A program made the translations under genes and the position numbers. Below the pieces are notes generated by a model that saw only the letters and a program-made list of their open reading frames with translations, ran no database searches and was not told the DNA's origin. This document shows, piece by piece, positions 1 through 6,272 of a stretch of 6,668 nt of DNA; within the stretch, counting starts at the first letter, position 1, and the number at the start of each line of letters is the position of its first letter. Where the stretch lies: the NCBI GenBank assembly GCA_005801395.1, contig SYDV01000005.1, positions 1 through 6,668 on the forward strand, read 5' to 3'. This stretch comes from Planctomycetia bacterium (GTDB taxonomy: Bacteria; Planctomycetota; UBA11346).

Positions 1-560
1 CCAATGACCCCTGCACCATAAATGGTAATCGACTGCGGCATAACGCCCATGGTAAGAATTGTATCACTGTCAAAAATACGCGGGTGATTAAAATCAATTG
101 TCGATGGCCGATGAGGGCGGGAGCCCGTGGCGATAACAAAGTGATCAGCCGTAAAGGATTGAGTCGTGCCAACGTTATCACGCACCGAAATAGTTTTCGC
201 ATCAGCAAACCGCGCATGTCCGTTAATAATACGGACTTGATTCCGATCATAAAAAGTGCTGCGCATCGAGACTTGTTTACGGATAACACTTTCGGCATTA
301 CGTAACAGTTGCGGAAAGGTTATTTCCACCTGGTCAGCGACATGCTGCAATAACGGATTATTTTTTAGCTCTAATAAACGCTGAACCGAATGTCGTAAAG
401 CTTTACTCGGAATCGTTCCCCAATGCGTACAACCACCGCCAACATCGCGGTAGACTTCAACTAAAGCGGTTTTTTTACCATTCTTTGCCGCCTGCATCGC
501 GGCACCTTCTCCGCCTGGACCACTACCAATTACGATAACGTCAAAATGAGCACTGGTCAT
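1..560 (-). CDS. sthA: Soluble pyridine nucleotide transhydrogenase, N-terminal part (cut by left edge)
   Basis: This is a cytosolic FAD flavoprotein that moves reducing equivalents between NADPH and NAD+, usually to drain excess NADPH. Reading leftwards from ATG at 560-558 gives 186 whole codons before the window ends. Seen in the sequence: an FAD-binding glycine motif GSGPGGEG at residues 12-19, the block CTHWGTIPSK at residues 44-53, the stretch ATGSRP that follows the first nucleotide-binding fold, and GAGVIG at the very end, where the NAD(P)-binding fold begins. In dihydrolipoamide dehydrogenase the active-site block has two redox cysteines; here the second position is Thr49. That is the known SthA pattern and separates it from Lpd. 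The start is supported by a good ribosome-binding site. The 242 bases between it and the next gene upstream (561-802) should hold its promoter, but I see no convincing -35/-10 pair. The C-terminal part, including the dimer domain, lies outside the window. Confidence 0.95.
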   Translation of the reverse strand, partial: MTSAHFDVIVIGSGPGGEGAAMQAAKNGKKTALVEVYRDVGGGCTHWGTIPSKALRHSVQRLLELKNNPLLQHVADQVEITFPQLLRNAESVIRKQVSMRSTFYDRNQVRIINGHARFADAKTISVRDNVGTTQSFTADHFVIATGSRPHRPSTIDFNHPRIFDSDTILTMGVMPQSITIYGAGVI

Positions 561-569
561 AACCGCGGA

Positions 570-574
570 CTCCT
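570..574 (-). promoter_or_regulatory. Ribosome-binding site of sthA
   Basis: On the minus strand the sequence reads AGGAG, nine bases before the sthA ATG at 560-558. It is the clearest Shine-Dalgarno sequence in the window and fixes the start of that gene. Confidence 0.7.
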
Positions 575-802
575 AAAGTCATATCCACACTAGTCGCTCG
601 TCGCGGTAGCGCCATCCTGCAACATCGTGTTGAATTGCGCTACTATTCCTTACCGGTTCGTGAAGCCAGCGAAACAAAATCAATCAATGACGAACTCATC
701 CGTCCTTAAATGCAAAGCACATAATCAATTATCGGTAACCGCGGCGCCATGATCACAAGATCGCGCATTACCTTACAACAATCGTCGTTTGGTGTGGTGT
801 AG

Positions 803-1711
803 TTACTCGGTTGGCACGATAAAAAAAGCCGCGTCTCGATCAACAAACAACCACATGGTTTCACCAATAATTACTAAACCTGGATCATCGCCACTGGTAA
901 ATGCCAACTTGGTGCCAGTCAGGTGTTGCAAAGCCGCCACTCCCGTACGCCAAGTTGCTCCGGCATCATCACTACGCAGTAATCCTTTAGCTGGGTGCAA
1001 AACGTAAACTCGCTGAGCAACATGCGGATGAGCAATGCGAGCAAGTGGAATAAAGACTTCAGTACCAAATCGTTCTGATGACAAAACCGAAGTTACTGTT
1101 TTTTCTTCAATTGCAGGAGCCGTTGCTGACGCCGGTGGCAATAATAATGGATCCTGCCATGCCAATCCAGGAACGTTGATTTGCCACAGATGGGCGGCCA
1201 ATCGTTTGGCAATGGCGCCGGGAGTTTTTGCTTCTTGTTCGGCCGCCACGACAGCGGCACGTTCGGCTTCAATCTTTTGCATATATTCGGTACGCAGCGT
1301 TACGATGTTCTGCTGAAGACGAGCCCCTGGAATTTGCAAACGAGCCAATTCCTCGCGCGCCGTTACAAAATCATCTTGCGCAATGACTTGATCAACACGC
1401 AATAATCCACTGACCGCCAACACGGCGGCGTCATTCGGATTAGTCACCGTTATTTCAACACTGCGCTGTCCCACCAAGAACATGACCAGACCCCAAGCAA
1501 AACTGAGCACGACCACCACCACCAGCACCACGGCAGGAACGGTAAGTCGACGGGGCGTTGCAACTGGCACAGGGACGTCAGCACTCATGTCGGGGATTCC
1601 ATGTTGCCAGCCACAATTGCAAGCGGGCAAGCGAGTAACCGATCCAGGACAGTTCTGCAGTAATACACGACCTCGTAATGAACGGTAAATAAAACTCGCT
1701 GATAAGCCCAC
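803..1711 (-). CDS. Single-pass membrane protein with a C-terminal Asp-box (BNR-type) motif, function unknown
   Basis: I do not recognise the family. The 302-residue reading has three parts. Residues 1-57 are probably cytoplasmic, with Cys21, Cys31, Cys33 (in CNCGW) and His38, which could be a small zinc-binding knuckle. Residues 58-80 are a Val-rich transmembrane helix. The rest is probably periplasmic: a helical stretch (about 105-170) rich in Ala, Glu, Arg and Gln, a Pro/Ala-rich linker, then a beta-rich end. Residues 247-254 read SDDAGATW, an exact S-x-D-x-G-x-T-W Asp box as in BNR/sortilin-type propeller blades; a degenerate second blade may follow at about 270-298. Two blades are too few for a closed propeller. 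The start is uncertain: GTG at 1711 has no clear ribosome-binding site and an in-frame stop lies two codons upstream, while ATG at 1588 would give 261 residues and drop the cysteines. It follows the secreted-protein gene by 59 bases and is probably in the same operon. Confidence 0.75.
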   Translation of the reverse strand: MGLSASFIYRSLRGRVLLQNCPGSVTRLPACNCGWQHGIPDMSADVPVPVATPRRLTVPAVVLVVVVVLSFAWGLVMFLVGQRSVEITVTNPNDAAVLAVSGLLRVDQVIAQDDFVTAREELARLQIPGARLQQNIVTLRTEYMQKIEAERAAVVAAEQEAKTPGAIAKRLAAHLWQINVPGLAWQDPLLLPPASATAPAIEEKTVTSVLSSERFGTEVFIPLARIAHPHVAQRVYVLHPAKGLLRSDDAGATWRTGVAALQHLTGTKLAFTSGDDPGLVIIGETMWLFVDRDAAFFIVPTE

Positions 1712-1749
1712 TATTTATCGGTCATTTAGCCAATAATGAGAGCGCTTTT

Positions 1750-1779
1750 AGCGAACCCCAAAGCGAACGCTTAGCGAAC
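1750..1779. repeat. Three direct copies of a 7-bp motif between two genes
   Basis: AGCGAAC on the plus strand (GTTCGCT on the minus strand) occurs at 1750-1756, 1762-1768 and 1773-1779, with starts 12 and 11 bases apart, about one helical turn. The third copy forms the last codons and stop of the secreted-protein gene (Val-Arg-stop). It could be a binding site or chance; there is no palindromic structure strong enough to call a terminator. Confidence 0.4.
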
Positions 1780-2601
1780 AATGCGTACCAAATACTTCAC
1801 TTCACCGGTGTAGGATGAGATCTGATTTCGCCCATTAGCGCCGCCGCCGCCAACCAAACGAATGCCCCTGCGATTCGCAATTCGTAAACTCAAGCCGATT
1901 ACATCTTCTTCTAAGGTGTACGAGAACGGTTTCTCGGCCGTGCCAGCCTCAACTAGGACGAGCGGCTTTTCTTCGTTTCCACTATCAACAAATAATTGCA
2001 TACGATTCCCCTCAGCGCTGTCAGCTGCATCGGGACTTTGATTGAGCGCTTCCTCTGCATCGGGATTTTGTCCCGACCAGGTACCTGACACGTATTGAAA
2101 GATAAGCACGGTGCCAGCCTTGAACGATCCCAAGGTGTAACCCGAATTAAATGATGAGGTAACGCGCACCGCTTTGGCTCCCGACATATCAACGCGTTGC
2201 GCTTCTTTTTTCACTGCCACTACCGTTGTTTTCCCATGTCCAATCAATGGACCGGTCTTTTTTGCCAATGCCGCAGTTACCGAGGCCAGTGTACCGGCGG
2301 CGGTGAAATATGCTTTGGCCCCCTCATTTTCGGGATCGACCTCCAACACCAATTTCCATAATTCTTCAATAACTGTTGGCTCGGCTTTGGCACCCTCTCG
2401 TTTAATGGTTGCCAATATATTGCTGACCGCTTTGTTGCGTTCTTTCACTTCGCCATCTTGATACGTACGCTCAATTTTCTCTGCTGCCTTATAGTATTTT
2501 GCTAATTCATCATCTACCGCATCGGCAGCAAAAACACTCATCGTAAAAGTCATCGCTATGACCGTGATGATGAGACTAAAATTATTTCGTTTCGTTTTCA
2601 T
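1771..2601 (-). CDS. Secreted protein: helical block plus beta-rich C-terminal domain, function unknown
   Basis: The 276-residue product begins with a classical Sec signal peptide: basic MKTKR, a hydrophobic core to about residue 23, then a likely cleavage after VFA (residue 25). It is therefore probably periplasmic or secreted. Residues 26-123 are helical and charged and contain the block AYFTAAGTLASV (97-108), which is shared with the protein encoded just upstream. Residues 125-276 look like a beta-sandwich: alternating hydrophobic strands, GTWSG at 173-177, a glycine-rich loop GGGGANG at 251-257 and a strand-like end. The spacing of these elements reminds me of LecA/PA-IL-like carbohydrate-binding folds, but that is inference from pattern only. 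Its ATG overlaps the upstream stop codon (ATGA), so the two genes are probably translationally coupled. No catalytic motif is visible. Adhesin, carbohydrate-binding or structural roles are all possible. Confidence 0.85.
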   Translation of the reverse strand: MKTKRNNFSLIITVIAMTFTMSVFAADAVDDELAKYYKAAEKIERTYQDGEVKERNKAVSNILATIKREGAKAEPTVIEELWKLVLEVDPENEGAKAYFTAAGTLASVTAALAKKTGPLIGHGKTTVVAVKKEAQRVDMSGAKAVRVTSSFNSGYTLGSFKAGTVLIFQYVSGTWSGQNPDAEEALNQSPDAADSAEGNRMQLFVDSGNEEKPLVLVEAGTAEKPFSYTLEEDVIGLSLRIANRRGIRLVGGGGANGRNQISSYTGEVKYLVRIVR

Positions 2602-2972
2602 TTTTCGATTCCCAAGCCAAGTAAATCTGTCGGTTTCGCATCTAAGACTTTTAACACCTCTGCCAATGTCCCTGCAGTAGTAAAAAAAGCACGCGCCTCA
2701 ACATGCTCACGGTCGAGCATTAATGCGGCACGCCATGCTGCCATGGCACCTGGTGCATCGTTACTTTTGGTTCTGTTTTTCGCCAAGTTACTCAAAGTCA
2801 CCAAACTTTTAGCCTTTACCGCGTCAATTGCCTGATCCCGTGTTATCTTCAATTTCGTCATTGCGTCATTAAAGCGTAGGGCTTCTCGGTCGACCGTTTC
2901 TGCGGTCTGACCAGTGACGAAGGTGAACAATAGCAACGAACCACAACAGATTTTTTTAAGCTTTGGAAACAT
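2598..2972 (-). CDS. Small secreted helical protein, short paralogue of the next gene, function unknown
   Basis: I chose ATG at 2972 because the product (124 residues) then starts with a signal peptide: MFPKLKK, a hydrophobic stretch to about residue 20, and likely cleavage near GQTA (21-24). The mature part is almost entirely helical and charged. Residues 80-121 align without gaps to residues 82-123 of the downstream product, with 19 of 42 positions identical by my count, including Trp80, Asp87 and TAGTLA at 99-104. The protein ends three residues after that block, so it lacks the beta-rich domain of its neighbour. Pairs such as AAW and LDREHVEA recall tetratricopeptide-like helices, but I cannot show a repeat. 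The frame stays open to ATG at 3128, which has a purine-rich GAGAGGG upstream and would add 52 residues with a Cys-x2-Cys; this would bury the signal peptide, so I think it less likely. It is probably the first gene of a three-gene operon. Confidence 0.75.
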   Translation of the reverse strand: MFPKLKKICCGSLLLFTFVTGQTAETVDREALRFNDAMTKLKITRDQAIDAVKAKSLVTLSNLAKNRTKSNDAPGAMAAWRAALMLDREHVEARAFFTTAGTLAEVLKVLDAKPTDLLGLGIEK

Positions 2973-3294
2973 AAGAGGTCCATAAACGAAGGAGCGGGGA
3001 GAATGTTCAGCGGAATCTAAGTTCAAGCAGGTAACCGGATATGTTCTTTCACCTCGACAGACTGAACAAACGCGGACAAATGTGACATTAACTAGCCATC
3101 CGTGCAGTTCCCGAATACCTTGCACCATACCCGCGCCCTCTCTTCACACTGGAGTCAGGGAAAAATCGGCGTATTAATTTAAAGCATGATATTGCGCAGA
3201 AAATTAAACGTCCGATGGCTGTCAGATATCATGCCCACGGCGACCGAGTCATGTCTACAAAAACTCGCCGTTAAACACACCGTCAAATAACCGC
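2973..3294. other. Intergenic region between divergent genes
   Basis: These 322 bases separate the leftward secreted-protein operon from the rightward Nudix gene and should contain both promoters. I see no close match to a paired -35/-10 box on either strand. The part from 3129 to 3294 is AT-rich in patches (around 3174-3183 and 3198-3208) and includes a 9-bp inverted repeat. The part from 2973 to 3128 is an open extension of the leftward gene and could be translated if that gene starts at 3128. No RNA gene is recognisable. Confidence 0.5.
3184..3234. repeat. 9-bp inverted repeat in the divergent intergenic region
   Basis: GCATGATAT at 3184-3192 is mirrored by its exact reverse complement ATATCATGC at 3226-3234. 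The arms are 33 bases apart and their centres 42 bases apart, close to four helical turns. It lies between divergent start codons, where a dimeric regulator could bind both arms and loop the DNA. A match of this length and spacing can also arise by chance in a window of this size. Confidence 0.35.
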
Positions 3295-3732
3295 ATGACA
3301 CGCACCGAATCGCCATCACTTCCAACACTACCCCAGTATTGCTGCGCAATCATCACCAACGAAAAAGAACATCTATTACTACAACTTAGGCCAACGACTT
3401 CACGTCACGCACCAGGGCAACTGACGTGCTTCGGCGGACGCCGCGAAAAAAATGAATCGATGGAGAGCTGTCTACAACGTGAATTGACCGAGGAGCTGAA
3501 ATGGACGCCAACGTTGTATTCATTTGCCTGTGATTTATGGCAAGGCGATACTTTTATTGCCCGTTTCTTTTACTGCCATTTATTCAGCACAACACCAATA
3601 ACTACTGAACGCGGCCACATTGCCGTTTGGACGCCCGCTAGTTGTCTCGCCGGATTACCCATGAGCCCATGGCACGCTACGGTTTTGCACGCGATTTCTA
3701 AAGGTCAAATCCGCGTCGAGGTTTCCGAGTAA
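3295..3732 (+). CDS. Nudix hydrolase, substrate unknown
   Basis: Nudix enzymes cleave a nucleoside diphosphate linked to another group, needing Mg2+ bound by the Nudix helix. The 145-residue product is the usual size for a single-domain member. The Nudix box is clear at residues 48-70: Gly48, five residues, Glu54, seven residues, then REL-T-EE at 62-67, so all the metal-binding glutamates are present. The glycine usually found two residues after EE is Lys69. Before the box, LLLQLRP (27-33) and APGQLTCFGG (39-48) match the typical strand and loop. This resembles the broad dNTP/sugar-nucleotide group, but the substrate cannot be read from sequence. The start at 3295 has no clear ribosome-binding site, and no better start lies nearby. 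It is transcribed away from the secreted-protein genes and sits 334 bases before the glycosyltransferase; a link with sugar-nucleotide metabolism is possible but unproven. Confidence 0.9.
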   Translation: MTRTESPSLPTLPQYCCAIITNEKEHLLLQLRPTTSRHAPGQLTCFGGRREKNESMESCLQRELTEELKWTPTLYSFACDLWQGDTFIARFFYCHLFSTTPITTERGHIAVWTPASCLAGLPMSPWHATVLHAISKGQIRVEVSE

Positions 3733-4066
3733 AAAATTGCATCCCCCTGATGACTAATCCGAAGCTGAGCAAAACCACTACCATCCTTTAGCTTCCCTGC
3801 TTCATCAGCGAAACGCATAGCTAATTTGGATGATTTATTCCTGTCTTTTATACCTATCGACATATTTCATCCACAAACATGCATGAGAGTTTACTTCGAC
3901 CAACCATTCCAAACTTGTATCGTCTAACGTCACCTGCCTCGTGCCAATAGATCGACTATCGCCAAATGCTCATTTCTCGTCATATTCTTGCCATGACGAT
4001 TACGGCGGTTCTAGCTCTGTGGCGTTTAGATCGTTATCAAATGATGGCGCAGCCTGAATGTGGCCT
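3733..4066. other. Intergenic region before the glycosyltransferase gene
   Basis: This stretch of about 330 bases holds no recognisable protein or RNA gene. Near its left end is a possible stem-loop (3747-3808) just behind the Nudix stop codon. A weak promoter-like pair, TTGGAT at 3826-3831 and TATACC at 3849-3854 with 17 bases between, would start a transcript about 200 bases before the glycosyltransferase. Near the right end is a doubtful 36-codon ORF (3966-4076). Confidence 0.45.
3747..3808 (+). other. Possible two-segment stem-loop after the Nudix gene
   Basis: CTGATGA (3747-3753) pairs with TCATCAG (3802-3808). Inside this, GAAGCTGAG (3761-3769) pairs with TTTAGCTTC (3787-3795), with two G-U pairs. 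The structure begins 14 bases after the Nudix stop codon. It lacks a T-run afterwards, so it is not a normal intrinsic terminator; it may stabilise the 3' end of the message or be chance. Confidence 0.3.
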
Positions 4067-4076
4067 ATGCGCATAG
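3966..4076 (+). CDS. Doubtful micro-ORF overlapping the glycosyltransferase start
   Basis: ATG at 3966 opens a 36-residue reading frame ending in TAG at 4074-4076, ten bases inside the glycosyltransferase gene. The product would have a short hydrophobic segment (about residues 7-18) and end in CGLCA. There is no ribosome-binding site, no recognisable family, and an in-frame stop at 3948-3950. Its overlap with the next start would allow translational coupling. Most likely it is chance, but it is the only small frame here that looks at all protein-like. Confidence 0.15.
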   Translation: MLISRHILAMTITAVLALWRLDRYQMMAQPECGLCA

Positions 4077-5176
4077 CCTTTGTCACTCCAGAATATCCCA
4101 ATTGCGGCCCGTCTTTTGGCATTGGTGCTTATGTCGCCCGATTAGCCCAGGATTTCACCGACCAAGGTCATGCCGTGTTAGTTCTTGTCGTATCGGCATC
4201 TGGTTGGTGGGTCGGACATAGCGATCACGTACAACGAATCAGACCACTTCACTGCCCAGGCGTGTTACGCCCTTGGATGAGTCAGGGTTGGATTACGCGT
4301 ACGTTAGATGAATTAGCTCCTGACGTTGTTGAAATTCCTAATTGGGGTGGATTAGGCGCCTTTCTACCCAAACAATGGCCCTTAATAACCCGTTTATCTA
4401 CCTCCATCCAGCACATGTCGGTTGAAAATACTATAAGTCGCCACTTACGGCATCGCCATGCACGTTTGGAATGTGCATCGGTTAAACGTGCCGATGTGGT
4501 GATTGCCAATAGCCGCACCATTGCCCATGCCTGTGCTCCACTGTATCGCCGCATGGCTGACTACGTTATTCCACATGCGTTTTCCTTACCTGACGAGCCA
4601 ATCATTCCGCAAGGCAATGATATTCTATTTGTTGGACGGTTAGAGCACCGCAAAGGGATTGATATTTTATTACGTGCTTGGCCGATTGTTAGTTCTTCAT
4701 TTCCACAAGCCACGCTCCATGTAGTCGGACTAGATCGATATCACCTGGCGAATAAATTACCTCCCGCCTTTACCGCTCGCTTGCGCCTTCATGGACATCT
4801 TGGCCCAGATCAATTGAACGCCTTACGGCAGAAGACTTCCGTTCAAGTTATTCCCTCACGCTTCGAGAGTTTCGGCTTAACGGTGATCGAAGCTTTTGCC
4901 CATGGCCAAGTCGTCGTTGCAGCTGATTGTCCAGGTTTAGTCGAAACCGTTAACAATGCCGGATTCACTTATCCAGTTGAAGATCCACAAGCACTTGCAC
5001 AAACATTATTACACGCACTTAATAACTCAGATTTGCGTCAAACCTACAGACAACGTGGCAACAAAGAATTAAATACACGCTTTGCGCCAAAAATTTGTCG
5101 CGAGGCAACCCTGGCCGCTTACCAAGATGCTCGGATGCGCGCACGTCGCCCAAAAATCACCTTACCGCCTAAATAA
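4067..5176 (+). CDS. GT4-family (GT-B fold) glycosyltransferase
   Basis: This is a retaining glycosyltransferase of the GT4 type, which moves a sugar from a nucleotide-sugar donor to a glycan or lipid acceptor at the cytoplasmic face of the membrane. Numbering from ATG at 4067 (369 residues): the N-terminal domain starts MRIAFVTPEYP, with the glycine loop FGIGAY at 17-22 that normally contacts donor phosphate and acceptor. The C-terminal domain carries FVGRLEHRKG (188-197), where Arg191 and Lys196 are the expected donor-phosphate ligands, and IPSRFESFGL followed by the E-x7-E pair Glu267/Glu275, the family signature. Length is normal and the gene is intact. I prefer 4067 because family members typically begin with this strand; ATG at 4058 would add three residues and neither has a clear ribosome-binding site. 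The next gene points the opposite way 38 bases downstream, and two methyltransferase genes follow, suggesting polysaccharide or O-antigen work. Donor and acceptor cannot be told from sequence. Confidence 0.92.
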   Translation: MRIAFVTPEYPNCGPSFGIGAYVARLAQDFTDQGHAVLVLVVSASGWWVGHSDHVQRIRPLHCPGVLRPWMSQGWITRTLDELAPDVVEIPNWGGLGAFLPKQWPLITRLSTSIQHMSVENTISRHLRHRHARLECASVKRADVVIANSRTIAHACAPLYRRMADYVIPHAFSLPDEPIIPQGNDILFVGRLEHRKGIDILLRAWPIVSSSFPQATLHVVGLDRYHLANKLPPAFTARLRLHGHLGPDQLNALRQKTSVQVIPSRFESFGLTVIEAFAHGQVVVAADCPGLVETVNNAGFTYPVEDPQALAQTLLHALNNSDLRQTYRQRGNKELNTRFAPKICREATLAAYQDARMRARRPKITLPPK

Positions 5177-5214
5177 TGTATTCTTTATCGCTATATTACT
5201 GGAAAAAGGCATAT

Positions 5215-6168
5215 TCACGGTCGACGACGAATGAGGATACCGGCCGACACCGCGATGTGCTGCTCAAGTAATAATCGCGGCCACGGATCAGCTCGATAGG
5301 GTGGCACATCAACCCACTGATCGACAAAACCAGTACCTGGTTCAACATCAATGATTGCCAGTTCATGCCCCTGACGTGATAAACGCTCTGACAACGCCTC
5401 TAAATCCTTCTTACGCATTAAAATAGTCGGTCCATGCGTTATCGTATCGTCATTACTTCCACCATTAAATTCCAAGGTATGCACAGCAAAACCACCTGGG
5501 CGCAAACACACCAGTGATTGTTCAATAAAACGCAGGGAGTGCTCTAAGCTGCCTAGATGCTCTAATGCACACGCAGACCATACGAAATCAAAATTTATTA
5601 AATTAGCTGGAATATTATTCATGTCCGCGGTCTGAAATTGAACCAATCGATCAAGAGTCTCATTGGCAACAATGTGCGGTTGTCGCAAAACGTTTAATCC
5701 ATCAGCGTGTTGTTGATAATTAATCCAACCATCACGCATGCCTTGCGTCACGGATTGATCCGTTGCCGTTACCTGTATTCCTCTACTCGCAAAAACGGCA
5801 GGCAACAATTCACGGCCAACGCCAAAGCCAAGGGCTCGTTTGCCCGCCATCAACATACCGCAACGCTCTAGCGCAGAGAGTATATAAACATATTCCCATT
5901 GCTTACGGCGAAAACTTGGGGACTCGTGCAATTCAGCACACCAACGATGGTAGTTTGGAGTACGAAAATGTTCCTCACGACACAGCAATGACGTCGATCC
6001 AAAGGTTGGGTTATCTGGTAATCGCTGATCTGGTTGACCGCACAACGTGCGCGCGATGAGTTCCTGATTCGACTTCAGATAATCGGCACGCCACGAAAAT
6101 CGCTGCCACCAACGAAGCTGCTTGAGCCCTGGCAACGAGCGCAACAAAGAACGAAGTCGAGGATGCAT
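5215..6168 (-). CDS. Class I SAM-dependent methyltransferase, probably acting on a glycan
   Basis: The 317-residue product has a Rossmann-type methyltransferase core in its second third. Motif I is ALGFGVGRE (112-120), with Gly114, Gly116 and Gly118 for S-adenosylmethionine. The strand-2 acidic residue is Asp137 in TATDQS. FDFVWSACALEHLG (193-206) is motif IV, and LRPGG (222-226) is the usual turn after helix E. The acidic residue that normally begins motif I is Ala112 here; from memory, this 'GFGVG' form is common in methyltransferases of polysaccharide loci. Residues 1-105 form an extra N-terminal region rich in Arg and Trp that may bind acceptor. ATG at 6168 is the only start between the in-frame stop and the domain, though no good ribosome-binding site is visible. 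It is convergent with the glycosyltransferase gene and follows another methyltransferase gene by 104 bases. The methylated substrate is unknown. Confidence 0.88.
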   Translation of the reverse strand: MHPRLRSLLRSLPGLKQLRWWQRFSWRADYLKSNQELIARTLCGQPDQRLPDNPTFGSTSLLCREEHFRTPNYHRWCAELHESPSFRRKQWEYVYILSALERCGMLMAGKRALGFGVGRELLPAVFASRGIQVTATDQSVTQGMRDGWINYQQHADGLNVLRQPHIVANETLDRLVQFQTADMNNIPANLINFDFVWSACALEHLGSLEHSLRFIEQSLVCLRPGGFAVHTLEFNGGSNDDTITHGPTILMRKKDLEALSERLSRQGHELAIIDVEPGTGFVDQWVDVPPYRADPWPRLLLEQHIAVSAGILIRRRP

Positions 6169-6272
6169 AGCTGCTTTATCTGATGGGTTTCCGGTCTATC
6201 AACACACAAAATAAAGCCGTAAATCGTTTCACACTCGGAGAAACATCTGCTTATGTTCAACCAATATCCACT

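Noticed and set aside
1..560. Dihydrolipoamide dehydrogenase for the left-edge flavoprotein
   Set aside because: The second redox cysteine is replaced by Thr49 and the CTHWGTIPSK block is specific to the SthA type.
643..699. An 18-codon minus-strand ORF in the gap upstream of sthA, with AGGA close to its ATG
   Set aside because: It is too short, the spacing to the ATG is only three bases, and the peptide shows no recognisable features.
751..762. GATC-n4-GATC pair in the gap upstream of sthA as a methylation-controlled site
   Set aside because: Two nearby GATC sites are common and no promoter element could be placed with them.
1953..2192. Overlapping ORFs in other frames of the long genes, such as this one and those at 1035-1316, 2174-2461, 4282-4554 and 5763-6059
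   Set aside because: They lie inside well-supported genes, have no family features and read like out-of-frame translations.
3826..3854. Promoter-like pair TTGGAT / TATACC with 17-base spacing
   Set aside because: Only three and four of six consensus positions match; such pairs are common by chance, so it is mentioned only as part of the intergenic description.
5177..5214. Bidirectional terminator between the convergent glycosyltransferase and methyltransferase genes
   Set aside because: The 38 bases show no stem of useful length and no T-run paired with a hairpin.
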